A DNA stretch of 64,000 nucleotides from Alectoria sarmentosa (lineage: Eukaryota > Ascomycota > Lecanoromycetes > Lecanorales > Parmeliaceae). The notes under the pieces are model-generated. The model had not been told where the DNA came from. It made no database searches and saw nothing but the letters and a program-made list of their open reading frames with translations. Of the stretch, positions 55,501 through 64,000 are shown piece by piece. The stretch is from contig WOGZ01000030.1 of the NCBI GenBank assembly GCA_009733775.1, positions 62,001 to 126,000 on the forward strand. The letters are read 5' to 3'. Each line of letters begins with the position of its first letter. The stretch's first letter is position 1. The position numbers were made by a program, and so were the translations under genes.

Positions 55501-56865
55501 CGCTTCTTGATTTGGTCTTCATGATTTAGTCGCTGTTCCTGATACCTACCGGCCTCGGCGTCCTTTCTGCGCAATTGTTCATTGATTCCATGGATTTTCC
55601 GCGTCAGCTTTTCGTAGTCCTGTTTCTGTTGCTTCTCCTGCTGTCCATGGGCTGCCATGCGTTCTGCGTATTGATCGAGCTCAGACTGTAGCCATTCATC
55701 AGATTCCTTGCGCTGCTCTTTGAGATCGTGACCCAATTCTTGCACGGTCCTCTGGAGCCAGTCCTCTCTCTTCCGACTATGCTCTAAATCTTTGATGACG
55801 CTCGTGTACTGCGCCCCCTTGTTTGTTGCTTCTATCCATTTCTCTTCAGCCTCCTTTGTCTTGTTGTGAAGTTCCGTGATCTCTTCCCTTAGGGTTTTGA
55901 GCTCCGCGCCCAGGGCTTTTGACCGTCTCTCGGCTTTGTCACCCTTATCCTTGATGTCTTTAGTGAACTGTTCCGTACTCTTGAAAACTTTCAAAGCGTC
56001 ATTTTGCGCTTTCCGCAATGTCTTGATGTTGTCAATGGCTTTGGTGTACTTGAGAGCTTCGAAGATTTCATCGAACTTTTTCTTGAGCGCAGAGGGCTCA
56101 CTCATGGGCCACAGACTCTCCTCTTGGTGGCAAAAAATGACCGAATCTAAGATAGCTTTCGAAACACCGAGGTTCTGCGGCATGATCTGATCTAGCTCCG
56201 CGACCCGTGAAGATAGTACGCTCCTCTCGCCGTTTTTGTTAACCATGAGAGTACATTCGAGCGTCTTTTGCTGCCGAGTGTTCTTCTTCACCGTGAGTTG
56301 TAGGTTTCTGGTAACTACCATCTTCGCTCCGGTAGTGCCGTTGAACTTCATCTTGACCTGTGCGAGAACGTCCTTCTCTCCGCATAGCTACAAATTTGTG
56401 AGTGGGTATCTAGAGCGCAAGATGATATTCACGTACATTCGGATCGTGTATGAAAGCCCCTCCTTTGCTGTTTGGGGGAAGATCCCCTGTCGTGGCATAT
56501 TTGAGACACTCAATGATTGTCTGGGAATCTGGTTAGTAAGCCTATCATCAAATCGAGAGACACTCATACGGTCTTTCCCGAGCCATTGTAGCCCACGATC
56601 AAAGTCAATGGAGTGTGAAACTGGATGGTCTCTGGGTGGGCGTTGTCAAAGGAGCGGACTCTGGAGAAGGTCAGAAGAGGGACAGAGCAAGCATGAAAAT
56701 ATATGTCCATACCCCATGATAGAGAGCTTATCGATTTTCGCTGGGAAACGTTCAGTCAACATTAGTACCGACATCGAGAGCCGTTCACTACTCAGCATGC
56801 TTACACCTACGAAAGGTATCTCATAAGCCAAACCCATCTGCATGGACTGTCAGGAATACTTACAT
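52578..56865 (-). CDS. RAD50: DNA repair protein RAD50
   Basis: SMC-like ATPase of the MRE11-RAD50-NBS1 complex, acting in double-strand break repair and telomere maintenance. Exons read 56865-56864 (AT), 56806-56805 (GT), 56740-56713, 56660-56570, 56520-56437, 56387-53268, 53210-53158 and 53103-52578, giving 1301 aa. Walker A GYNGSGKT lies at about 35-42. The long exon encodes antiparallel coiled coils around the zinc hook CKLC (about 680). Signature CSAGQKVLASI is near 1193, Walker B with LIALDEPTTNLD near 1225, and the H-loop as ITHDEEF. From exon 3 on, every junction keeps phase and restores family sequence. The first two coding pieces are inferred because the genomic ATG is followed directly by TAA; joining AT, GT and CG gives MSKI, the family start. 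An alternative start is discussed under findings. Divergent from wc-2. Confidence 0.95.
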
Positions 56866-57263
56866 TTTGATTCTTCCAAGCACTCACGTCAGCTACAGGG
56901 TCTGAGCGTCTGCCATGGGAAGAGGGAATTTGGTGCTCGAGAAGTTGATGTTTTTGGAGGGAGGGGAGAGTGTTTAAATAGTGGTCCAGGACTAATTTAG
57001 TGTCGAACCACTGGTGTGTTGAGAGAATCTTGAATTCAGTGATTCCCTACGTTACTTCTATGTGAGGAGCAGAGGAATTGTTTTTCATGGTGCTTTGACG
57101 CAGTCGCGTTTTAAGGTTATTTTCCCCGCGTTTTCACGTGCCCTTCCAGGGCTGAGTCCGCACTTACCAACCGCCCCCAAGGTCCCTTATGCGGATTTGT
57201 ACATTTCCATTCCTTTTCCTTGTGTCTGAGGAGCTCTCCGCCACTCAATGTGGCCTAACCGTC
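56866..57263. promoter_or_regulatory. shared divergent promoter, RAD50 / wc-2
   Basis: 398 bp between divergent starts. No specific binding site is claimed. Confidence 0.5.
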
Positions 57264-58840
57264 ATGTCGATGATGTTCGAGAATGGCCAAGCCAGCATGT
57301 CTTCTGCAGTCGGGAATCCAGTGAGCCCTCATCTCTCTTCACCGTCAAGCGCAACAGCCTGATACTTAACTCATAGATGGAGGCAATGGGCGGTGGGGAT
57401 GCCCACATGGCAGACATGCTGGATCAAGGTGGAGATATGATGGACGGCTTGGATGATATGCTTCCTATGAATATCGACATGAGACTCAACAATGCTCCGG
57501 ATTCCCAAACCTACGGCGCAAATGAAGCACAAGTGGACCCGCAGCAGCAGCTTGGTAATGACGCCAATGATGAGTCAACAATCGCCAATGATATAATGAC
57601 TGGTGCTGGTGCTGGTCCATTACCGACAGGTTTTGGCACTCAAACCAATGTCAACGGTGGAAGTACGTTGACAGACTTCACCAAACGAAGAAACTGGTCA
57701 CAACGGGTACTTGAAGAGCTCAAAGACTTCCTTCACATCCTCACACCGGATGGAAGAATTCTCTACGTATCCCCATCGGCCGAGAGTTTAACAGGTTATA
57801 CCCACGAAGCGCTGATTGGGAAATTCATCGTAGAATTCATTCACCAGGACGACAGAGGGATCTTTGTCCGCGAATTCAACGAATCAATAGCTTCAGGAAA
57901 CACTCTTCGTTTCTTCTATCGCTTCAAGAAAGCTGATGATACGTACACGATATTCGAATCGCACGGACACCCTCATCTGACATCGGATGCCGCAGCTTTT
58001 GGGCCAAATAATGCAACTGGCTTTTGCCGAGGCTTCTTCATGATGGCGCGACCATATCCCCCCAAAAATGCAAGCCTGCTTGATTCCTTCCTTGAGCACA
58101 AGATCGAGAACGAGCGTTTGACAAAACGAATTGCTGATCTTCGCCGAGAGGAACAAGAAGAAATTGAAGCACAACAACGCCATTACCAAAAGAAGCAAGA
58201 TGGTCATGGCAGTATTACTCCGTCTGACACCCAACGAACCGAAAGCGAGACCCCAGGCTCAGCCTCAATGACATCTGCGCAATCGAATGGCTACAATGGC
58301 ATGCCTCCGCCTGCAAAACCTAGCGTCTCGAATACTGCGCTCACGCAGCAGAATCTTGACGAAGCAAATGCCGGCTCCAAGCCTGATAGCATCAATGACA
58401 AGATGGCCCGGTACGAAGGTGCCACTCATATCGAGACAATCGAGATGCTCACGGGTTTACGCTATCGAGACGGGGAACGCTCACAGGGCATCAGTACTGG
58501 CGATGCAAGCCCAGCACTGATCAGAGGCGACGCAGGTATTGCCATACCAATCGATAAGGACAATCGTGGGGGTGACAAGAAGAAAAAGCTGAAAGTTGCT
58601 GACGAGTATGTCTGTACTGATTGCGGAACTTTGGATTCGCCGGAGTGGAGAAAAGGTCCAAATGGGCCAAAGACTTTGTGTAATGCGTGCGGGCGTGAGT
58701 GGCCTGCTTCTATCGAAGTCTTGGGTATCCATAAGCTGACTTCTTGTGCAGTACGGTGGGCCAAGAAGGAAAAGAAAGAGCGTACGGTTCCCAGATCAAA
58801 TCCACCTGGCTTACCTACAGGCGTCAGCAGTGGCAGCTGA
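57264..58840 (+). CDS. wc-2: white collar 2 GATA transcription factor
   Basis: Partner of the blue-light photoreceptor WC-1 in the white collar complex; binds light-response elements in the nucleus. Three exons: 57264-57320, 57377-58694 and 58752-58840, giving 487 aa. The N-terminus is Met/Asp/Gly-rich (MSMMFENGQA...). The PAS domain covers about 115-235 (DFLHILTPDGRILYVSPSAE; SLTGYTHEALIGKFIVEFIH). A basic/Gln-rich coiled segment follows (about 240-290). The single GATA zinc finger has C-x2-C (CTDCGTLDSPEWRKGP) and CNACGLRW, with the last Cys-x2-Cys pair just before the final splice. The protein ends with a basic tail. No LOV chromophore Cys motif is present, as expected for WC-2 rather than WC-1. 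Confidence 0.95.
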
Positions 58841-59328
58841 TACTACGCTGTTTGGCGTGTACTGTACGGAATTCTGAAGCACTAGTCCGGGGGTGCGGAC
58901 GTTTACCAAGACGGAGTGACTTATTCCAGGTCCACGGATGGACTCTGAAAGGCGTCAAAGCATCTCCGACGATGATACCCTCGTATCATAGATATCTTAT
59001 CTTTCCCTTTGCAAGAGAATACCTCCACAGATTATCCATACGTTCGCCGTACTAGCTTCTTTAACAGAGACCAGCCAGTCGATCGCGCGTCATCAGAATG
59101 TCTCTATAAAACGTTGCCCCCATCAGAAAGTCCAAGCTTGACAGATGTTCTGATTTCGTTTCGGACCCTCAGAACCTGACACGTAGGAAGTACGAGATGA
59201 ACAGGCAATAGCCAGGTTAGTCTGCTCGCGAAGTTTAGTTTCTGACTGACCCGTCTGTTTTGAGGTGGGGCTTGAATCAAAGAGCTTCCCCCTGAGGGCC
59301 ATATTATGCCCCACTTTATAGCAAGCGT
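58841..59328. other. convergent intergenic between wc-2 and FRG1
   Basis: 3' flanks; no further feature. Confidence 0.5.
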
Positions 59329-60186
59329 TCACGAATATTTATCATGCTTTCCCTTTACTCTAACATCCAGAATCGCTTCATGATAATCACCCTGCACCCG
59401 GGCCTTCTTCAATCTCTTCACCTCATCTTCCTCCAATCTTCTCCCTACAATTCCCTCCAATTCCCTCCTACTGATCTTTTCCCTAGTCTTCGACTCTTTG
59501 TTGGCCTTTAATCTTGGCTTGAACCGCGCCTGCATTCGTATACGCAGAGTCGTGCTGAAGGATACCGACTCTGCGTCGCCACGTATCTCCGATACTTTAA
59601 TCTCATCGACAAGAGTAAGGAACTTCTCCCACACGGTTCGGACGCTAAACGTGCCAGGTGTCTCGGAAGAGGGAATACAAATAAATGATTCCTCTGGGGA
59701 AATGGCTTCACGTGTCGCAGATAGCACACCGATCTTGTCGCAACTCAGATAGCTAGAGATATCAGCCACTATACATAGAAATCACAAAACGTAAGCATTC
59801 ATATACCGTCCATGGTGGCCTTTGAAGCTGGTCTCGTCGGTACCTGCAATTCTGCTTGCAATCCAAACCTGCTGCACATCGTGAGGCTCTGCCGTAGCCA
59901 ATTCGCCCTCAACTATATTCTCGAGTTCGCTGGTAAAGACACTGCCATTTGCATCGCATGCGATGCAAGTCGGCTTCGCAGAAGGCAGAGCAAATAAGAT
60001 CGGTCCAATGACGTCTGTCGCTGCTTCTGCTGTCACCCAGCTGTCATCTTCTTCGGCTTCGGCTGTCGTGTTTTTAACCGTGAGTACCCTTGTATCGCCG
60101 TCTTCAACAATCAGGCTACCATCTGGGTGGGGAGTCTTGCGCTTCTTGGACTTTTTTTCACCCTTGAAAGCTAACGGTTTGACCAT
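59329..60186 (-). CDS. FRG1: FRG1-family protein
   Basis: Nuclear, actin- and RNA-associated protein of the FRG1 family, linked to mRNA splicing and ribosome biogenesis in other eukaryotes. Two exons, 60186-59807 and 59752-59329, give 267 aa. The 54-nt intron uses the TCTAG acceptor at 59753; the nearer TATAG would break the frame. The join reads SFKGHHGR-YLSCDKIGVLSA, the core family motif of the beta-trefoil (fascin-like) fold, followed by REAISPEESF. The N-terminal Lys-rich stretch (KGEKKSKKRK) suits nuclear or nucleolar targeting. The C-terminus is Arg/Lys/Glu-rich and helical (RRELEGIVGRRLEEDEVKRL). Divergent from the 2-oxoglutarate oxygenase gene over 305 bp. Confidence 0.92.
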
Positions 60187-60491
60187 TGTTAGGAATCTTT
60201 ATCGGTCGTCACAACCATCGAAAACACTGACAGTTGTGTTTGTGGTTTAGCCCTGGTGCGTCAGTAAGGCACTGACAGGCTCTGATCATTTGCTCTCTAC
60301 CTACTTTTAGTAGTTTAGAGGTGCGCTCTAGCCTCTGACAGCAGCCCATCTCGGGGATCTTTCCGCCGTTCCGGGGCTTCTAGGTCCCAACCTTAGCTTA
60401 GTCTTACAGTGAGTGAAGCCCGTGATAGTTATTCATCATTCTTTAGAGAGCCTATATTTAATGCTATCGAATCTGGGATGTTGATAAGTAG
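60187..60491. promoter_or_regulatory. shared divergent promoter, FRG1 / 2OG oxygenase
   Basis: 305 bp between divergent starts. No defined element claimed. Confidence 0.45.
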
Positions 60492-62051
60492 ATGAGAAAG
60501 CTCGGGAGTATGCATGAGCCTCGAAATGCCGTCACAGTGAGCTTAGAAGATCTCAAGCATTGTCAGCTTCTCGGATCTCCCATTTGAATAAGACATCTGA
60601 TTTGAATCTCAGCTTCTGTGCCCTTCCAAACTTTGGAAGAAGCGTTCGGTCCATCTTCCCTAGGTATATTAGTTGTCAAGGATCTGCCTTCACGCTTCCT
60701 CCGCCTCCGTCATGAGGTCCTCTCGTACGCCTCGTATCTTGCTAATCTACCCGCGGGAGAGCTAGGTATGTGTACTCCTTTTTTTGGATACTAAGGAAAA
60801 CAATCGGCAATGTACTTTCGCTCATCCTCGCCAGATGGTCTTTCTTGCCCTTCAGCAAATTATCTGAGCGGATGGAGTCATGGCAAAGAGGCCCTCAAAA
60901 GTGGTTCTTACGACACACTGAAGGGGTCATATTATGTCAACTGCGCTTTCTACCACGGAAAGGGCGTCACGGTACCCTCCTCAGTCGACTTCCCAGAGTT
61001 GACAGCCCCCAATGTCTGGCCAGCTGAGACTTCCCTGCCAGGTTTCCAAGTCACCTTTGAGGAACTCTGCACCCTAATCATTGACACCGCCGTATTAGTC
61101 GCTCGTGCATGTGATCAGTATGCTGTTGCCCACATTAAAGATTATGAATCTGGGTATCTAGAACATGTCGTGAAAAGCTCCATGATAACGAAGGCCCGCT
61201 TGTTGCATTATTTCCCCCCAGCAGCCTCTTCTAAATCCAGTCAGGCTTCAGACACCGGCTCGCGTCCCCCAGTCTCCACAGCACGAGATCACGATTCCTG
61301 GTGCGCAACTCACATCGACCGTAAGTCATCTTCTTTGATGTATGTTCCCCTGGTTAGCATTTGATTTGGGCTTCAAGACTTGTTTCAGGAGTCACTCCCG
61401 AACATGGCTTTCAGTTCAAGTCTGCTCCCAAAAGAGACGTCCTGGATCTGATATTATTAAAGACGGCTGCCTGACTGGCTTGACATCTGCTATTTATGTC
61501 GACGAGGCGGCACATCCTCCTCGGATTTCCGCGTCTGAATCAACCAAACCTCCGTCTACAGCGCCAGCCTTACCTTTCCTTTCGTCGGCTTTACACCCAG
61601 ACACGGGTCTCTACATTCATGCACGTGATTCCACCATTACCAAAGTCTCCATCCCTTCGGAGTGCCTAGCCTTCCAGACGGGCGAAGCATTACAGCTTAT
61701 TACAAGGGGCAAATTCAGGGCCGTACCTCATTTTGTACGTGCTGGAGGAGCAGTGAATGACGGAACGAGAGTGGCGAGGAACACCTTAGCCGTGTAAGTA
61801 CCCTTTCGGAGCGATAGTCTCCCTTTCTGTACCTTCTTTTGAGTCTCAATATATGTTGTGGGAGCCGAAGGTCAATAGTCCTGGTTTAAAGCTCTCCGAC
61901 ATGTCCGCAACTCAAAACTCGCCTTGAAGTGGCATTACTGACACAGAAACGGTGAAGGTTTACGCAACCCGGGTTAGATGAAGTAGTGGACAGAGACAAA
62001 GGGACTACTTTTGGGGAATTTTCCAGGGAGGTGATGGAACGGTTTGGTTAG
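60492..62051 (+). CDS. 2-oxoglutarate/Fe(II) oxygenase, clavaminate-synthase-like
   Basis: Non-heme iron dioxygenase of the isopenicillin-N-synthase/clavaminate-synthase fold; substrate unknown. Five exons: 60492-60561, 60613-60765, 60835-61320, 61463-61793 and 61958-62051, giving 377 aa (or 371 from the second ATG at 60510). The junctions restore VTVSLEDLKHSSVPFQTLEEAFGP, then LANLPAGELDGLSCPSANYLSGWSHGKE and THIDHGCLTGLTSA. Iron ligands: HxD in THIDHG (split by intron 3) and the distal His in VPHFVRAG. The 2OG-binding Arg is in VARNTLAVFTQP, completed by the last splice. All three iron ligands are present. Introns 3 and 4 (142 and 164 nt) are longer than elsewhere in the window. Confidence 0.88.
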
Positions 62052-62531
62052 ACGGAGGTAGATGCTGGGCATTAGTGATCTGAACTTGCTGCCCACAAAG
62101 AGCAGACGGGGTTTTTTCCAAAATGGTTCTGGTGGTGCAAAAATTACGAGCAATTTTGCATAAAGCGTCTCATATTCCGCATTTCATTTCAAGAAAAGTT
62201 TTTGTGTAACGTATAATGGCTTCGCCTCTATCAAAATCACTATTCTTTACCCGACTTAAATGATGATTGAGGCACTTATATGCTTCGAAAGCACCTTGTG
62301 TAGCCAGTGCTTGTCATGTTCGCCAGGTAGCTGGGAGAATGAAAAGACCGCACTTATGCAGCCATGAATGCAGAGGTGGAGAACGCCTGAGATGCCTTTG
62401 AACTGTCCATGACCGTGATTGAAGCCAAAACGCTATCCAATCACAATCCTTTTGTGGAATCGTAAAGATGCATAACCCAAACTGAATAGAAGTATGTACT
62501 ATCAAGAATTCACAGGTCCTGTGCTCCCCCC
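62052..62531. other. convergent intergenic
   Basis: 3' flanks of the 2OG oxygenase and the unknown acidic protein; no feature seen. Confidence 0.45.
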
Positions 62532-63446
62532 CTACACTATAGCACCCGAGGGTTGTGCAGGCGGCGGGACTGCTACGGCTGTAGCTACAGCAGAACTCGC
62601 TTCGACCAGGGGAAAGTACTGCGGTGGTGGCGGCAGGCGGGCTCGCAAGGTTGCAGAATTTTCACTGAGATATTCCGGGAATTCTCGCCCCCAGTATACC
62701 GAAGTCTGGGACGGAGCTGCTGGCGTCAACGTTGAGTTGAGTACACGGGGCATATCGGGAAGGTTGCCCCGTTCGGCTGCTTCCTTGAGCCACTGCTCCC
62801 AGTCTGCATCAATGGTTGCCTCTTCACCCCTTGCTCGTGCCGCGGTAGCAGCCAGGAGCCTCTGGTTGAGATCTACCCCAACGCTTCGCTGCAGCTCGTC
62901 CTCGCTCTCTTCCTCAGAAAGCTCGTCGCCTTCATCGGAGTCTCTCATCTCCTCATCTTCACCCTCCGATTCTGCGTCATTATCCAAAATCTCTTCGGAC
63001 TCTGACTCAACTATCTCTACAGTCAAAGTTGGGGTCACTGTGACAGTGGTCCTCTTGTTCCTGAAATCGTGAACACCGTTCCAGGTAGTGTCCTTGATTT
63101 TGATCCTATTGTTGACCTCATATGTCTCCCTAGCCCACCGTGTGCCTTCCCACTTACACAGTCTCTGTATTTCGTAATCCGTCAGCCGCAAATCATCAAA
63201 GGCCCTGAAAAGTTTTCGGTGGGATGGGAATCGGTTGAGGCGCAGGCGATGAGCAACTTTAGAATAGTCTAGGCCGGGATATTGGGCTTCGAGACAATTG
63301 GCAAGCCCATGGAAACAGACAGTCTCCGTGCGGACTTCTGGAACAAGACTACGTCTGATGTGGGTCTGCCAATCGTTGGGATCGGTGTCCTTCCTCTGCT
63401 GAAAAAGTCGTGACATGACGAGCTCTTCAATTCTTGGTTTCTTCAT
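62532..63446 (-). CDS. hypothetical acidic fungal protein
   Basis: Single exon, 304 aa from the ATG at 63446 (the open frame extends to a TTG at 63506). I do not recognise the family. Residues 1-115 look folded and probably conserved: MKKPRIEELVMSRLFQQRKD, SLVPEVRTETVCFHGLANCLE, YSKVAHRLRLNRFPSHRKLFRAFDDLRL, then LCKWEGTRWARETYE. Next come a short beta-like KRTTVTVTPTLTVEIVE and an acidic block of about 45 residues (runs of Glu/Asp/Ser). The C-terminus is Pro/Ala-rich. The basic folded N-terminus plus an acidic tail resembles chromatin or transcription proteins in outline, but this is only impression. Confidence 0.7.
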   Translation of the reverse strand: MKKPRIEELVMSRLFQQRKDTDPNDWQTHIRRSLVPEVRTETVCFHGLANCLEAQYPGLDYSKVAHRLRLNRFPSHRKLFRAFDDLRLTDYEIQRLCKWEGTRWARETYEVNNRIKIKDTTWNGVHDFRNKRTTVTVTPTLTVEIVESESEEILDNDAESEGEDEEMRDSDEGDELSEEESEDELQRSVGVDLNQRLLAATAARARGEEATIDADWEQWLKEAAERGNLPDMPRVLNSTLTPAAPSQTSVYWGREFPEYLSENSATLRARLPPPPQYFPLVEASSAVATAVAVPPPAQPSGAIV

Positions 63447-64000
63447 AATGAGCCGAGGGGTAAGGATGGACGACTTGTGATTAGGATGATGGCAATAACC
63501 TTTCAACGTCTTCTTATGTTAGTCTGCAGTAATGTCCCAGAAGCCCGACCAGTAGTAGTCGGAAGTGGCGAAGAAGGCCTCGAATCGATGAATGATAGAC
63601 CAGTCAGGAGTCAAGAGTCAAGAGTCAAGAGTCAGGACCGTTGGCAGGATCCAAGAGTGAGTCGTCATAAAGATGTCCGAGGGAAGTTGGGAGGCTTGGC
63701 TTTGGAGTGAAAATGCTGACTCGATACGGGAGGGGAGGGACATGACAGTAAATCATATATGCATTGTTGTGTGGACTCCACCGGGCAGCAGCATTTGAAT
63801 CAAAGTCGTGTAATTGTGGGGTCCTGCGGCGACTTTAAAGGGAGGCTCGGAAATATGTGCAAAGAATGAGGGCGACTGAGTGATCATTTAAACTACCTAT
63901 GTACTAGAACGTCAAGTTAATCATGCGGAGAAGTACGAGTAAGTAGTAAGGTCAATGCATGATGCTAATGCTATATGATGGAGTGAGTACTCAAACGACT
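63447..64000. other. 5' flank at window edge
   Basis: Upstream region of the acidic-protein gene; includes a 7-bp tandem repeat (63607-63635). No other gene visible before the window ends. Confidence 0.5.
63607..63635. repeat. 7-bp tandem repeat, unit GAGTCAA
   Basis: Four copies, last one partial. Confidence 0.8.

Noticed and set aside
54569..56190. Multiple antisense open frames in RAD50
   Set aside because: Shadows of the long RAD50 coiled-coil exon; no independent motif.
1..64000. Secondary-metabolite gene cluster around amidase, P450, MFS and 2OG oxygenase
   Set aside because: The enzymes are far apart, the P450 is broken, no backbone synthase is present, and housekeeping genes lie between.
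1..64000. tRNA or other structured RNA genes, CRISPR arrays
   Set aside because: No B-box plus cloverleaf candidate was convincing on reading both strands, and no spaced direct-repeat array is present. A covariance-model scan would be decisive.

Overview
The window is nuclear DNA of a filamentous ascomycete (Pezizomycotina). Genes are closely spaced and carry short GT-AG introns (mostly 45-70 nt, often with a CTGAC or CTAAC branch-like site). The gene set is typical of that group: a white-collar-2 GATA factor, a large hybrid histidine kinase, mitochondrial ATP synthase subunit g, RAD50, a Rab4-like GTPase and a KP4-like secreted protein. I cannot place it below subphylum from sequence alone. 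Gene models were assembled by joining frames at splice sites and checking that phase and family motifs both fit. Many longest open frames begin at TTG or GTG, so starts were moved to the first plausible ATG.

Layout. 0.15-12.1 kb: hybrid histidine kinase (-), VPS28 (+), vacuolar Ca2+/H+ exchanger (-), metallo-beta-lactamase-fold protein (+). 12.1-14.4 kb: AT-rich island with two nested inverted-repeat elements. 14.4-19.1 kb: SPRY protein with a PPPY motif (+) and a membrane GT2 glycosyltransferase (+), separated by 1.7 kb without a gene. 19.1-21.9 kb: gene-free, rich in microsatellites. 21.9-26.3 kb: mitochondrial D-lactate dehydrogenase (-) and a GatA-type amidase (+). 26.6-28.4 kb: cytochrome P450 pseudogene (-). 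29.1-34.1 kb: ROK1 RNA helicase (-), ATP20 (-), Rab4-like GTPase (+). 34.9-35.8 kb: GH2 beta-mannosidase pseudogene (+). 36.9-37.6 kb: KP4-like secreted protein (+). 38.2-49.7 kb: His/Asp/Ser-rich protein (-), glutathione reductase (-), MFS transporter (+), unknown membrane protein (-), mitochondrial ThrRS (+), medium-chain NADP oxidoreductase (-). 51.1-63.4 kb: Maf pyrophosphatase (+), RAD50 (-), WC-2 (+), FRG1 (-), 2-oxoglutarate oxygenase (+) and an acidic unknown protein (-).

Functionally this is mostly housekeeping. Mitochondrial functions recur (ATP20, ThrRS, D-lactate dehydrogenase, dual-start glutathione reductase), as do membrane traffic (VPS28, Rab4-like, SPRY/PPPY), nucleic-acid maintenance (RAD50, ROK1, FRG1, Maf) and light or stress sensing (WC-2, histidine kinase). 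Several pairs are divergent over short shared promoters: ATP20/Rab, 44.7-kb gene/ThrRS, RAD50/WC-2 and FRG1/2OG oxygenase. Accessory content is confined to the TE island at 13-14 kb, the 26.6-28.4 kb and 34-37.6 kb blocks (two decayed enzyme genes plus the KP4-like gene), and a perfect 30-bp hairpin at 50.7 kb.

The least ordinary observations are the predicted start of RAD50, where the initiator region seems split over three exons including a 2-nt exon; the nested PIF/Harbinger-like MITE with TTA target duplication inside an older inverted-repeat element; and the TA-flanked 30-bp hairpin. I did not find a clearly new multi-gene system.
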